DNA from: Chryseobacterium defluvii
GTDB lineage: Bacteria > Bacteroidota > Bacteroidia > Flavobacteriales > Weeksellaceae
NCBI RefSeq assembly: GCF_003634775.1
Contig: NZ_RBXB01000001.1
Span: 1,116,001 to 1,180,000 of the forward strand
DNA length: 64,000 nucleotides
Direction of reading: 5' to 3'
The notes beneath the pieces are model-generated. The model had not been told where the DNA came from and searched no databases. It saw only the letters and a list, made by a program, of their open reading frames with translations. Positions 26,134 through 35,989 of the stretch are shown one piece after another (the first letter of the stretch is position 1; every line of letters starts with the position of its first letter). Both the position numbers and the translations under genes were made by a program.

Positions 26134-29100
26134 ATGTCTAATAAGAAAAGAATTTTCGTAGAAAAAAGAGGAATTTTCGATGTAGAAAGTCCAAAAATTT
26201 TTGATGAAGTAAAAGCGGTTGTACCGTCTGTGAAAACCGTAAAAGTATATAATGTGTATGATATTTTCGGATTGAATGATGGTGAATTCGAAAAAGTGGT
26301 TAACAGTACATTCGTAGATCCGGTTACGGATATCTTACACACAGAAAATCCTGCAGCAAACATTCATTTTGCTATGGAATTTTTACCGGGTCAGTACGAT
26401 CAGCGTGCAGATTCAGCCCAACAATGTATCGCTTTGTTGACGGAAAATGAGAAATCTAAAGTAAGAAGCGGAAAGCTGATCGAATTTGAAGGCGTATCTG
26501 AAACGGATATGGTTAAAATCAAAGATTTGCTGATCAACAAAGTAGAATCTCAGGTAAAAGACCTTACTATCCTGGATATCCCTGCGGAAGAACAACCTTC
26601 AAAAGTGATCATTCATGAAAATTTCATCCATTTCAGCGATGCTGAGCTTGAAAACTTCTATAACAACCATGGTTTTGCTTTAGGATTGGATGATTTGAAA
26701 TTCATTCAGGAATATTTCAAAACAGAACAAAGAAACCCTACGGAAACCGAATTAAAAGTGTTAGATACCTATTGGAGCGACCACTGTCGTCACACCACTT
26801 TTGAAACAGAACTGTCAGATATCCGGTTTGAAGGAAAATTCAAACAAACATTGGAAACCATTTTCAATGATTATATTGAAAAAAGAAAATTCTTGGGACG
26901 TGAACTAAAGCCGATCTCATTAATGGATCTCGCTACAGTTTGCGGAAGATATTTCCATAAAACAGGAAAGCTTGAAAATCTTGTCGTTTCTGATGAGATC
27001 AACGCCTGTACCATTCAGATTGAAGCTGAATACGATGGTAAAAAAGAACCATGGTATTTACTATTCAAAAACGAAACCCATAATCACCCGACAGAAATTG
27101 AACCGTTTGGTGGAGCTTCCACTTGTTTAGGAGGAGCCATCAGAGATCCGTTATCAGGAAGATCTTTTGTGTTCCAGGCAATGAGGTTAACGGGAGCTGC
27201 GGATGTGTTAGAACCGGTTGATCAGACCTTACCGGGGAAATTACCTCAAAAAACCATTACAAAACAGGCTGCCAACGGATATTCTTCTTACGGTAACCAG
27301 ATCGGTTTAGCCACTACGATGGTTTCCGAGATCTATGATGAAGGCTACAAAGCTAAAAGAATGGAGGTCGGTTTCGTTACAGGAGCTGTTCCGGTAGACT
27401 GGGTAAGACGTGAAAAACCTGCAAATGGAGATTCTATCATCATTTTAGGTGGTGCCACTGGTCGCGATGGGGTTGGAGGAGCAAGCGGAAGTTCAAAAGA
27501 ACAGGATGAAACATCCATTCATACCATGAGCTCAGAAGTTCAGAAAGGAAATGCCGTAGAAGAACGTAAAATTCAAAGACTGTTCAGAAAGCCTGAAGTA
27601 ACCAAGCTGATCAAAAAATCCAATGACTTTGGAGCAGGAGGTGTTTCTGTAGCAATCGGGGAAATTGCAGACTCATTAGAAGTAAACTTAGATGTTTTAC
27701 CATTAAAATATGAAGGCTTAAACGGAACCGAACTGGCTATTTCCGAATCTCAGGAAAGAATGGCAGTGGTTGTTGATCCGAAAGATAAAGAACAGTTTAT
27801 CAAATATTGTGAAGCAGAAAATATTGTTGCTGTAGAAGTGGCAAAAGTGACCGATTCGGGAAGAATGCAGATGTTCTGGAAAGGAGATAAGATCGTTGAT
27901 CTTTCAAGAGATTTTCTGAATACCAACGGTTGCTCTAAAAGCCAGGAAGTAAAAATCACCCACCTTGAAGAAGTAAAACAAGAGAATCAATCTTTCACAG
28001 AAGAAGCATTCTTACAGATTTTAGCGGATAAAAACGTAGCTTCTCAAAAAGGACTGCTGGAAATGTTCGACTCTTCTGTAGGAGGAACAACAGTGGCAAT
28101 GCCTTTAGGAGGAAAGTATCAGCAGACTTTAATGGAAGGCTGTGCCCAGACACTGCCCATTTTAGGAGCTAAAGACATCGAGACGGTTTCTCTGGCGAGT
28201 TGGGGATTTGATGCTGAAATATCCAAGCAAAACTCGTTATTGGGAGCTTCTTATGCCGTAGTGGAAAGTGTAGCGAAGATCGTTGCTATGGGTGGCGATT
28301 ATAAAAATATCAGATTAAGCTTCCAGGAATATTTTGAAAAGCTAGGTCAGAATCCAGAGAAATGGGGTAAACCTTTAGCATCGCTTTTAGGAGCTTATGA
28401 TGCACAAATTAACCTTGGTTTAGCTGCGATCGGAGGTAAGGATTCCATGAGTGGAACTTACCAGGATCTGAATGTTCCACCGACATTAATTTCATTCGCG
28501 TGTGCCAACGGAGAAAAGAAAAATATCATCTCTCCGGAATTTAAACAGGCAGGAAATAAGCTCTATTTCTTCAATCATATTCCGCAGGAAAACGGACTTC
28601 CAAATTACGATAGTTTGAAGGCTGCTTTCGAATTTATTTTTGAAAATATTAAGGCTGGAAAAATTGTTTCCGTTAAAACAATTAAAGAAGGCGGAGTTGC
28701 CGTTGCCTTAGCAAAAATGAGTTTCGGAAACAGACTCGGAGCAGAAATTCAAGGAGCCGATGAAAGTACGCTGTTAGCTAAAAATATCGGAAGTATGATC
28801 ATCGAATCTACAGAAGAATTACATTCTTCGGGTCTTCAATTGATTGGTGAGGTTAAAAATTCAAATGTTTTGAAAATCAGTGGTTTTTACTTTGAAATCG
28901 AAAAATTACTTGATGTTAATACCAAAACATTTGAGAACCTTTTCCCAACCATTGAAAAAGATAAAATTACGGTTGAAATTGATGAGAAATTAAACTCAGT
29001 CAACCCAAGAAATATCATCATTAAAAAACACGGGATTGCACAGCCGAAAGTTTTCGCTCCGGTTTTCCCGGGGACAAACTGCGAGTATGAAACAATGAAT

Positions 29101-29832
29101 GCATTCCAGAAAGAAGGAGCCATTGTAAGCAGTTTACCATTGAAGAATATCAACCACCAATTGCTAGATGAAAGCATCGATGCATGGGTGGAAGAAATTA
29201 AACAATCTCAGATTTTAGCCTTCTCAGGAGGTTTCTCTGCAGGTGATGAACCTGATGGTTCCGCTAAGTTTATTGTGAACGTTCTGAAGAATGAAAAAAT
29301 GAAAAATGCTGTTCATGATCTGTTAGAAAGAGACGGTATGATCATCGGGATCTGTAACGGCTTCCAGGCTTTAATTAAATCCGGATTATTGCCTTACGGA
29401 CAAATTAAAGATTTGGATGAAAATTCTCCGACGTTAGCCCACAATGCCATCAGAAGACACATCTCTCAGATGGTAAATGTAAAAGTTGTAAATGATGAAA
29501 GCCCGTGGCTGAAAGGAATGAAAGATCAGGTATTCACGATTCCGATCTCTCACGGAGAAGGGCGTTTCATGGCTTCTCAGGAAGAAATTGAAAAGCTGTA
29601 CAAAAACGGACAGATTGCAACCCAATACATCGATTTCGATGGAAATATTGCACATGGAATGCCGTTCAATCCTAACAATTCATTGTTCGGAATTGAAGGA
29701 ATTACCAGTACATGCGGAAAGATTTACGGTAGAATGGGGCACCCTGAACGTTTTGTGGAAGGGCTGATGAAAAACATCCCGACTGCAAACTATCACAACA
29801 TCTTCAAAAACGGAGTGGAATACTTCAAATAA
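26134..29832 (+). CDS. purL: Phosphoribosylformylglycinamidine synthase (single chain)
   Basis: A 1232-residue enzyme of the large single-chain PurL type: FGAR + ATP + Gln to FGAM. Domains in order are a small N-terminal domain (about 1-150), linker with DTYWSDHCRHTTFETEL (about 208-224), duplicated AIRS-related ATP domains (NETHNHPTEIEPFGGA at about 314-329; GGKDSMSG in the second half), and a C-terminal class I glutaminase with GICNGFQAL (Cys nucleophile) and ISHGEGRF with the His. The second half is full-length. This enzyme provides the step before purM in the same pathway as purB. Confidence 0.96.
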   Translation: MSNKKRIFVEKRGIFDVESPKIFDEVKAVVPSVKTVKVYNVYDIFGLNDGEFEKVVNSTFVDPVTDILHTENPAANIHFAMEFLPGQYDQRADSAQQCIALLTENEKSKVRSGKLIEFEGVSETDMVKIKDLLINKVESQVKDLTILDIPAEEQPSKVIIHENFIHFSDAELENFYNNHGFALGLDDLKFIQEYFKTEQRNPTETELKVLDTYWSDHCRHTTFETELSDIRFEGKFKQTLETIFNDYIEKRKFLGRELKPISLMDLATVCGRYFHKTGKLENLVVSDEINACTIQIEAEYDGKKEPWYLLFKNETHNHPTEIEPFGGASTCLGGAIRDPLSGRSFVFQAMRLTGAADVLEPVDQTLPGKLPQKTITKQAANGYSSYGNQIGLATTMVSEIYDEGYKAKRMEVGFVTGAVPVDWVRREKPANGDSIIILGGATGRDGVGGASGSSKEQDETSIHTMSSEVQKGNAVEERKIQRLFRKPEVTKLIKKSNDFGAGGVSVAIGEIADSLEVNLDVLPLKYEGLNGTELAISESQERMAVVVDPKDKEQFIKYCEAENIVAVEVAKVTDSGRMQMFWKGDKIVDLSRDFLNTNGCSKSQEVKITHLEEVKQENQSFTEEAFLQILADKNVASQKGLLEMFDSSVGGTTVAMPLGGKYQQTLMEGCAQTLPILGAKDIETVSLASWGFDAEISKQNSLLGASYAVVESVAKIVAMGGDYKNIRLSFQEYFEKLGQNPEKWGKPLASLLGAYDAQINLGLAAIGGKDSMSGTYQDLNVPPTLISFACANGEKKNIISPEFKQAGNKLYFFNHIPQENGLPNYDSLKAAFEFIFENIKAGKIVSVKTIKEGGVAVALAKMSFGNRLGAEIQGADESTLLAKNIGSMIIESTEELHSSGLQLIGEVKNSNVLKISGFYFEIEKLLDVNTKTFENLFPTIEKDKITVEIDEKLNSVNPRNIIIKKHGIAQPKVFAPVFPGTNCEYETMNAFQKEGAIVSSLPLKNINHQLLDESIDAWVEEIKQSQILAFSGGFSAGDEPDGSAKFIVNVLKNEKMKNAVHDLLERDGMIIGICNGFQALIKSGLLPYGQIKDLDENSPTLAHNAIRRHISQMVNVKVVNDESPWLKGMKDQVFTIPISHGEGRFMASQEEIEKLYKNGQIATQYIDFDGNIAHGMPFNPNNSLFGIEGITSTCGKIYGRMGHPERFVEGLMKNIPTANYHNIFKNGVEYFK

Positions 29833-29876
29833 ATAAACAAAAACGGCCGCCATTCATGGCGGCCGTTTTTGTTTAT
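29833..29876 (+). terminator. Very strong terminator after purL
   Basis: A perfect 19-bp stem (left arm 29833-29851, right arm 29858-29876) with core ACGGCCGCC / GGCGGCCGT and ATTCAT loop. Confidence 0.88.
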
Positions 29877-29906
29877 ATAAAATTCTGTCAGAATATTTTT
29901 TCTGGA

Positions 29907-29914
29907 TAACTTTG
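29907..29914 (+). promoter_or_regulatory. -7 element before the SGNH hydrolase gene
   Basis: TAACTTTG fits TAnnTTTG and lies 19 nt before the start codon. Confidence 0.5.
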
Positions 29915-29933
29915 TCCCCATATTTAAAAACAT

Positions 29934-30560
29934 ATGAAAAAAATGAGGTACGGATTATTTTTCGGCGACAGCATTACGTACGGAGAATATGACGGAGTTT
30001 TCGGAGGCTGGGTAGATATTCTGAAAAGATATGCATTACAGCAATTCCATGAAGGAAAGAATGAGCTTATCCTTTTTAATCTGGGAATTGGTGGCGAAAC
30101 TACAGACGGTTTGATAAAGAGAATTCCCCACGAATTAAATGCGCGAAATGCTGCTGATGGAAATATTGTCTTTATAGCCTACGGAGCCAACGATCTGGCT
30201 GCCAAAGAAGGAGAAAAGCTTGTAAACCCAGAACGATTTAAAAGTAATATTCTGACAGCTGTTCAGCATGCGAAGCAATTTTCCCGGGATATTTACCTGG
30301 TAAGCATTTTACCTTTTTCCTCAAAATTAGACGGAGTGGTTTCGGTTACGGGAAAGATGAGGGTAAGTGGTGATGTTGTAGTATACAATCAAATTCTTAA
30401 AGATATTGTCATTGAAAACTCACTGACTTACATAGATTTTTATGCTGCATTTTTACACGATAAAGAAATCCTGCTTTCTGAAGATGGTGTTCATCCCAAT
30501 GAAAAAGGCTATGGAATGATGGCTGAAATCGCAATCCCTATCATAGAAAAATATTTATAA
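29934..30560 (+). CDS. SGNH/GDSL-family hydrolase
   Basis: A 208-residue cytoplasmic esterase or lipase-like protein. Block I is FFGDSITYGE (nucleophile Ser at residue 13), block II contains NLGIGGETTDG, block III is YGANDLAAK (GxND) and block V is EDGVHPNEKGYG with the Asp-x-x-His pair. No signal peptide is present. It may hydrolyse acyl or acetyl esters; substrate unknown. Its stop codon overlaps the ATG of the next gene by one base (TAATG), so translation is coupled. Confidence 0.9.
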   Translation: MKKMRYGLFFGDSITYGEYDGVFGGWVDILKRYALQQFHEGKNELILFNLGIGGETTDGLIKRIPHELNARNAADGNIVFIAYGANDLAAKEGEKLVNPERFKSNILTAVQHAKQFSRDIYLVSILPFSSKLDGVVSVTGKMRVSGDVVVYNQILKDIVIENSLTYIDFYAAFLHDKEILLSEDGVHPNEKGYGMMAEIAIPIIEKYL

Positions 30561-30892
30561 TGCCTAATTTATTTTCTTACGGAACTTTGCAAAAGGAGCG
30601 GGTTCAAATGGAAACCTTTGGAAGGTTGTTAAACGGACAAAAAGATATTTTAACAGGTTATCAGCTTATAATGTTGGAAATTACCGATCCTGAAGTTTTA
30701 CGAAAAAGCAATCAAAAATATCATCCTATTTTAGAATTTTCCGGAAATGATAAGGATGAAGTGGAAGGCGTACTTTTTGAAGTTACAGATCAAGAAATTC
30801 TGCAAGCCGATGAATACGAGGTGGATGATTATAAAAGAATTGAAGCCGTATTTAAATCCGGGAAGACCGGTTTCATCTATGTTGGAAAATAA
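30560..30892 (+). CDS. Gamma-glutamylcyclotransferase-like (AIG2) protein
   Basis: A 110-residue protein of the AIG2/GGCT-like fold. The N-terminal motif NLFSYGTLQKERVQ contains the YGTL substrate-binding loop, and EVEGVLFEVTDQEILQADEYEVDDYKRIE contains the family's conserved acidic region, including the candidate catalytic Glu. It may form 5-oxoproline from gamma-glutamyl compounds, although many bacterial AIG2 proteins are untested. It is translationally coupled to the SGNH hydrolase. Confidence 0.85.
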   Translation: MPNLFSYGTLQKERVQMETFGRLLNGQKDILTGYQLIMLEITDPEVLRKSNQKYHPILEFSGNDKDEVEGVLFEVTDQEILQADEYEVDDYKRIEAVFKSGKTGFIYVGK

Positions 30893-30929
30893 TTATCAAC
30901 ACAAATGGAACGAATTTTTTTACGAATAA

Positions 30930-30975
30930 TACAAGTATTGGTGTGAATCTGTGAAATCTGTGGTTAAAAAATAAA
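30930..30975. repeat. Decayed intergenic repeat (AATCTGTGAAATCTGTGG type)
   Basis: TGTGAATCTGTGAAATCTG followed by TGGTTAAAAA resembles a degenerate intergenic repeat widespread in Bacteroidota. A related trace (AATCAGCCAAATCTGC) is seen at 32810-32825. Confidence 0.4.
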
Positions 30976-30976
30976 A

Positions 30977-31351
30977 TCAATTAAAAATATATTTCCAGTA
31001 AACCATAATTCCGACAATCACTGAAGCGATGCTCATTAATAAAACCGCTCCTGCACAAACATCTTTAATAAAACCGATTCTTTGATCAAACTCCGGATGA
31101 ACGATATCACAGATCTTCTCAATCGCTGTATTGAGAATTTCAGCACCTAAAACACCAAAGGAAACAATAAGGATAAGTGCAGTATCGATGATAGAAAGGT
31201 TTAAATAAAAAATAAGGAAAAGATTGATGAAAAAGGCTAAAACCTCAATCTGAAAATTCCTTTCACTTTTCAGCATCAGGAAAACACCCCGGAATGCATT
31301 GAAAAAACTTTTATAAACAGGTGGTTTTCGCATGGCTATTTTTTGTAACAA
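30977..31351 (-). CDS. dgkA: Diacylglycerol/undecaprenol kinase family protein
   Basis: A 124-residue inner-membrane protein of the prokaryotic DGK family. It begins with an amphipathic region SFFNAFRGVFLMLKSERNFQIEV and has three membrane helices (about 39-57, 59-80, 100-122). The active-site signature LGAEILNTAIEKICD, with Glu and Asn, lies at about 71-85, and the downstream KDVCAGAVLL is also typical. It phosphorylates undecaprenol or diacylglycerol; in bacteria outside the Enterobacteria undecaprenol is more likely. The gene is divergent from dnaN. Confidence 0.9.
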   Translation of the reverse strand: MLQKIAMRKPPVYKSFFNAFRGVFLMLKSERNFQIEVLAFFINLFLIFYLNLSIIDTALILIVSFGVLGAEILNTAIEKICDIVHPEFDQRIGFIKDVCAGAVLLMSIASVIVGIMVYWKYIFN

Positions 31352-31532
31352 ATATAAAACTTGTATGGTTATGATCTGTGTTTAATGTTTTATTGGAGGA
31401 ATTTTATGTATTTTTATGAAAGAAAATTTATTCATTACAAGAATGTGAAGCTAATATCAGGGTTGAAAACAGAGTAATGATCTTTGTTAAAAACTCATAG
31501 ATATTATTTTTTTCTTTCTTGCATCTATTTAT

Positions 31533-31540
31533 TATATTTG
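31533..31540 (+). promoter_or_regulatory. -7 element of dnaN
   Basis: TATATTTG fits TAnnTTTG, 22 nt before the start codon. No clear TTG is found at the ideal -33 distance. Confidence 0.5.
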
Positions 31541-31562
31541 TAAAAACTTATTATTAAAATCT

Positions 31563-32693
31563 ATGAAATTTATTATTTCAAGTGGTGAACTGCAGAAGGC
31601 TTTGCAAACTGTAAGTGGCGTAATATCAAGCTCTCAATCGAGACCTATTTTAGAAAACTATCTTTTTGAGCTCAACGAAAATAATGTTACCATTACAGCA
31701 TCTGATGGCGAAACAACTCTTGTGACTTCTCTTGAAGTGAAGTCTGAAGATTCTGGCAAATTTGCCGTTCCTGCTAAAATTTTTCAGGATTTTATCAAAA
31801 CCTATGGTGAGCAGCCTTTAACATTTTCTGTGAAAGATAATGCTGAAGGAACAGGTAGCCAGTTAGAAATTCTGGATGAAAAAGATAATTTCGCAGTGGC
31901 ACTGGATAACGCAGATGATTATCCTGAATTACCGGAGTTTGATGCTGCCCAAAGTGTAACCATGTCTGCAGGTGTTTTATCTGAAGCATTAACCAATACG
32001 CTTTTTGCAACGAGTAATGATTCTCTTCGTCCGGTGATGACAGGTGTTCTTTTTCAGTTTGGAGAAAATGAAACCAATTTCGTTTCCACAGACTCTCACA
32101 GATTAGTAGTATATAAAAGATCTGATCTGATGAATGTAGAGCCGATGGAATTCATTATGCCTAAAAAGCCATTGACGATTTTCAAAAATATCTTAGCAAG
32201 TTCGAGTGATGATGTAACGATCGAATTCAATGAGAATATGGCTAAGTTTACTTTTGGTAAACATATCTGGATCTGTAGACTGATCGATGGAAAATATCCT
32301 AATTATACAGCGGTAATCCCAAAAGAAAACCCGAATGTATTGACGATTAACAGAAATCTTTTATTGGGAGCGATTAAAAGGGCGTCTATCATGTCCAACA
32401 AATCTACCAATCAGGTAAGATTCAAGCTTTCCGGAAATATCCTGCACCTTCATGCAGAAGATACGGAATATGCAAACAAAGCGGATATGCAGATTCCTTG
32501 TGATTATAACGGTGAAGATATCAACATCGGGTTTAGCTCCAAGTTTTTAACGGAAATGCTGACGATTCTTGGTTCCGATGATATCACCATGAAAATGTCA
32601 CAGCCGAACAGACCGGGAATCATTGAACCTCTTGACGGTCTTGAAGACAACGAAAATATCTTAATGTTATCAATGCCGGTAATCGGATTGTAA
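31563..32693 (+). CDS. dnaN: DNA polymerase III subunit beta (sliding clamp)
   Basis: A 376-residue clamp subunit that dimerises around DNA and tethers the polymerase. Three repeated clamp domains are visible, starting with MKFIISSGELQKALQTVSGVISS, with SRPILENYLFEL, SLRPVMTGVLFQF, STDSHRLVVYKR, IWICRLIDGKYPNY and the C-terminal LMLSMPVIGL (the canonical M-P-M-R-L region is replaced by MPVIGL). Length is normal. As in many Bacteroidota it is not next to dnaA in this window. A terminator follows. Confidence 0.95.
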   Translation: MKFIISSGELQKALQTVSGVISSSQSRPILENYLFELNENNVTITASDGETTLVTSLEVKSEDSGKFAVPAKIFQDFIKTYGEQPLTFSVKDNAEGTGSQLEILDEKDNFAVALDNADDYPELPEFDAAQSVTMSAGVLSEALTNTLFATSNDSLRPVMTGVLFQFGENETNFVSTDSHRLVVYKRSDLMNVEPMEFIMPKKPLTIFKNILASSSDDVTIEFNENMAKFTFGKHIWICRLIDGKYPNYTAVIPKENPNVLTINRNLLLGAIKRASIMSNKSTNQVRFKLSGNILHLHAEDTEYANKADMQIPCDYNGEDINIGFSSKFLTEMLTILGSDDITMKMSQPNRPGIIEPLDGLEDNENILMLSMPVIGL

Positions 32694-32715
32694 GATTAAT
32701 AAAATAAAAAAAAAT

Positions 32716-32747
32716 AAAAGAGGTTTGGTTTTCAGGCCTCTTTTTTT
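32716..32747 (+). terminator. Terminator after dnaN
   Basis: AAAAGAGG pairs with CCTCTTTT around a loop of about 13 nt, followed by a T-run. Confidence 0.65.
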
Positions 32748-32942
32748 GTTGTAGGAGAAGATAATATGGAAGCGAAAATTTCTTATGGTTTAGATAAATA
32801 TCTGAGGAATCAGCCAAATCTGCAAGAGAATAGATTTCGTAAAGATATGTCACTTTAAATTCGCTTCTAAATTTCGCTATTTCTCAAAAAAACACGACAT
32901 TTGTACATTCAAAAATTCAAGTAAAAATTTTCAAAATAATTT

Positions 32943-35345
32943 ATGAAAATATCAAACAACTGGCTGAAAGACTTTATCAAAACGGAAATCAAACCTGAAA
33001 GAATCGGGGAGTTCCTTACGGATATAGGCCTTGAAGTAGAAGGGATAGAAAAGTTCGAAAGCATAAAAGGCAGTTTGGAAGGAATAGTTGTAGGTAAAGT
33101 ATTGACCTGCGAAAAACACCCGAATGCAGATAAATTAAAAAAAACGACTGTTGATGTCGGTAACGGCAAAGTTCTGAATATTGTTTGCGGAGCTCCTAAT
33201 GTGGAGGCCGGACAAACCGTACCTGTAGCTGTAGTAGGGACTAAAATCTATGACAAAACAGGGAACTTTTTCGAAATCAAGGAAGCTAAGATAAGAGGTG
33301 AAGTTTCACAGGGAATGATCTGCGCTGAAGACGAACTGGGATTAAGTGAAGATCATGGAGGTATTATGGTGCTGGATGAAGAAAAATATGAAGTAGGAAA
33401 AAACTTTGCAGATTATTTTGAATTGACGAATGATGATGTTTTTGAAATCGGTTTAACACCAAACAGAACGGATGCCATGTCTCATTATGGGGTGGCCAGG
33501 GATCTGCATGCTTACCTTTCAACCAACAAACAGAAATCCGAATTTGAAAAAGTATCTTCTCAACCTCTGAACAATGAAGGTTCACATGCCTTTACCTTAG
33601 AGGTGGAAAACACTGAACTATGTCCTAGATATATCGGAGCAGTAATAGAGGAAGTAAAAGTAGCCGAATCTCCGGCGTGGTTAAAAGACAGGTTGAAAGC
33701 AATCGGATTAAATCCTATTAATAACGTAGTAGACATTACCAATTATATACTTCATGGATACGGGCAACCGCTCCATGCTTTTGATGCAGATAAAATTGCA
33801 GATAAGAAAGTGAAGGTTGGAACCGTAAAGGAAGGAACCAAATTTACCACTTTGGATGGAGTGGAAAGAACATTAAACGGTACCGAGATCATGATCAAGG
33901 ATGGCAAAGATCATCCGATGTGTATCGCGGGAGTTTTTGGAGGTGCCCATTCGGGGGTTTCCGGGGAAACCCAGACTGTTTTCCTTGAAAGTGCTTATTT
34001 TAACCCGGTAGCGGTGAGAAAAGGAGCTAAATTCCATGGACTGAATACCGATGCTTCTTTTAGATTTGAAAGAGGTGTTGATCCTAATATTACAAGAACA
34101 GCGATTACTCAAGCCATTAAAATGATCCAGGATATAGCAGGCGGGAAAATGGTAGGAGAGTTGTTGGAAGAATATCCTAAGAAATTAGAAGATAACTATG
34201 TAATCATAAGATTCTCGAAAATAGAACAGATCTTAGGAACTAAAATTCACAGAGAAAAAGTAAAGGAAATTTTAAAGGCCCTTGAAATTCAGGTTTTAAA
34301 TGAAATCCAGAACGGATTTGAAATCTCCGTACCGGCTTATAGAGCCGATGTGACGAGGGAAATTGATGTCATTGAAGAGATCTTGAGAATCTATGGATAT
34401 AACAAGATTGATGCTCCTCAAAAGATTTCTTTTACCCCGGTAAAGCTTAGTGCACAAGATCAGGACGAATTGGAAAACAATTGGACGAGAACATTACAAA
34501 GTTTAGGTTTCAATGAAGTAATGAATAATTCATTAACTTCTGTAAAAGATGAAACTGATGCTGTGAAATTGTTGAATCCTTTAAGCAGCGATTTGGCATT
34601 CATGAGAAAATCTTTGTTGGAAGGACTTCTTCAGAATGCAATCTATAATATCAACAGAAAAAATCAGGACATAAAATTCTTCGAACTCGGTAAGATCTAT
34701 CATAAAAAAGAAAAATATGAAGAAAGAAAGCAGCTGGCTATTCTGGTTACAGGGAGAGAAGTTGCCGAAAACTGGCTGCAACCTAAATCTGCTACCAGCT
34801 TCTATAATCTGAAAGCGTATGTAAAGGTTTTATTGGAAAAATTATCCATAGACTATAAAGAGGTTGCTTTATCCGATGAAAGGTTCTCTGATGCTCTTGC
34901 CTATGAGACGGATGGGAAAACTTTAGTAAGAATCGGGAAAGTGGCTTCAAACCTGTTAAAAGAGTTTGATATAGATCATGAATGCTTTTATGCAGAAATT
35001 GAACTGGAATTTGCTCAGGAACTTCGATCTAAAAATGAACTGAAGTTCAAAGATATTCCTAAATTCAATAAAATCAGAAGGGATTTGGCCCTGCTGATCG
35101 ATAAAAATGTAAATTACCAGGATCTGTACCAGGCTGCAAAGAAAAACAAATCACCGTTCATTAAGAGCATCAATCTTTTTGATGTGTACGAAGGGAAAAA
35201 CCTGCCGGAAGGAAAGAAATCGTATGCAATGAGTTTTGAGCTTCTGAATGAAGAAAAAACATTAGAAGAAAAAGAGATCTCAGAAGTGATGGATTCCCTG
35301 ATTAAATCTTTCCAGAAAGAATTTAATGCTGAATTAAGATCTTAA
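32943..35345 (+). CDS. pheT: Phenylalanyl-tRNA synthetase beta subunit
   Basis: An 800-residue beta chain that, with PheS, charges tRNA-Phe. Domains are in the normal order: N-terminal domain with the tRNA-binding EMAP-like module (about 40-150, GKVLTCEKHPNADKLKKTTVDVGNG), B3/B4 editing domain (NNVVDITNYILHGYGQPLHAFDADKI, about 258-283), B5 domain, catalytic-like core, and the C-terminal anticodon-binding FDX-ACB domain (about 705-800, KFNKIRRDLALLIDKNV). pheS is not in the window. A strong terminator follows. Confidence 0.95.
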   Translation: MKISNNWLKDFIKTEIKPERIGEFLTDIGLEVEGIEKFESIKGSLEGIVVGKVLTCEKHPNADKLKKTTVDVGNGKVLNIVCGAPNVEAGQTVPVAVVGTKIYDKTGNFFEIKEAKIRGEVSQGMICAEDELGLSEDHGGIMVLDEEKYEVGKNFADYFELTNDDVFEIGLTPNRTDAMSHYGVARDLHAYLSTNKQKSEFEKVSSQPLNNEGSHAFTLEVENTELCPRYIGAVIEEVKVAESPAWLKDRLKAIGLNPINNVVDITNYILHGYGQPLHAFDADKIADKKVKVGTVKEGTKFTTLDGVERTLNGTEIMIKDGKDHPMCIAGVFGGAHSGVSGETQTVFLESAYFNPVAVRKGAKFHGLNTDASFRFERGVDPNITRTAITQAIKMIQDIAGGKMVGELLEEYPKKLEDNYVIIRFSKIEQILGTKIHREKVKEILKALEIQVLNEIQNGFEISVPAYRADVTREIDVIEEILRIYGYNKIDAPQKISFTPVKLSAQDQDELENNWTRTLQSLGFNEVMNNSLTSVKDETDAVKLLNPLSSDLAFMRKSLLEGLLQNAIYNINRKNQDIKFFELGKIYHKKEKYEERKQLAILVTGREVAENWLQPKSATSFYNLKAYVKVLLEKLSIDYKEVALSDERFSDALAYETDGKTLVRIGKVASNLLKEFDIDHECFYAEIELEFAQELRSKNELKFKDIPKFNKIRRDLALLIDKNVNYQDLYQAAKKNKSPFIKSINLFDVYEGKNLPEGKKSYAMSFELLNEEKTLEEKEISEVMDSLIKSFQKEFNAELRS

Positions 35346-35367
35346 TATCAAATAGTATATCAATACA

Positions 35368-35392
35368 AGCGGGCTAAAGCCCGCTTTTTTTT
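35368..35392 (+). terminator. Terminator after pheT
   Basis: AGCGGGC and GCCCGCT pair around TAAA, followed by seven T. The core GGGCTAAAGCCC is the reverse complement of the motif at 19376. Confidence 0.85.
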
Positions 35393-35504
35393 ATTCACCC
35401 ATATTGGCCACCATATTTATAATTTTTACTGTTTTCAGGGAACAACAGAAATGTTAACGGAATAATAAAATCGCCGGAAAGCCGTTCAGATAATATATTT
35501 TCCG

Positions 35505-35512
35505 TAAATTTG
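35505..35512 (+). promoter_or_regulatory. -7 element before the META-domain gene
   Basis: TAAATTTG fits TAnnTTTG, 22 nt before the start codon. Confidence 0.5.
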
Positions 35513-35534
35513 GTTAAATCAAAAAAAGAAAAAA

Positions 35535-35945
35535 ATGAAAAACCTTTTTTTAAGTATATGTGCGGCAGCGGTTTTAGTATCGTGTGGAGCAATGTCTGGT
35601 TCGTCCGCTTCGAAAGTAGGTAAATCTCAACCTTCACTGGCCAATACAAAATGGACATTGGCAGATCATGTAAAAGGTAAAATTCCTACATTAAATATCG
35701 AAGGAGAAAAACTGAACGGAAATGCAGGATGCAACAATTATTTCGGCACAGTAAAACTGGATGCTTCCAACGGGGCCTTTTCTGCCGGGCAAATGGGATC
35801 CACAAGAATGATGTGTGATAATATGAGTGTAGAAAAGAATTTTATGGATATGGTGGGGAAGGCTAATAAGTATGTGGTTTCCGGAAATACTTTAGAACTG
35901 TATCAGGACAACTTATTATTATTGAAATTCAATAAATCAGAATAA
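35535..35945 (+). CDS. META/HslJ-domain lipoprotein
   Basis: A 136-residue lipoprotein with lipobox AVLVSC (Cys17) and a Ser-rich linker. The META domain covers about residues 35-134, with the signatures LANTKWTLAD, LNGNAGCNNYFGTV and MGSTRMMCDNMSVEKNFMDMV, as in HslJ-like proteins. It is probably periplasmic. HslJ is linked to novobiocin resistance and heat induction in E. coli, but that role cannot be transferred with certainty. Own promoter and terminator. Confidence 0.9.
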   Translation: MKNLFLSICAAAVLVSCGAMSGSSASKVGKSQPSLANTKWTLADHVKGKIPTLNIEGEKLNGNAGCNNYFGTVKLDASNGAFSAGQMGSTRMMCDNMSVEKNFMDMVGKANKYVVSGNTLELYQDNLLLLKFNKSE

Positions 35946-35950
35946 AAATA

Positions 35951-35978
35951 AAAGGAACTCAATTGAGTTCCTTTTTTT
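35951..35978. terminator. Palindromic terminator between convergent genes
   Basis: A perfect palindrome AAAGGAACTC-AATT-GAGTTCCTTT with a T-run on the plus strand. It can serve both the META gene and the minus-strand gene. Confidence 0.8.
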
Positions 35979-35989
35979 ATGGGTAATTT

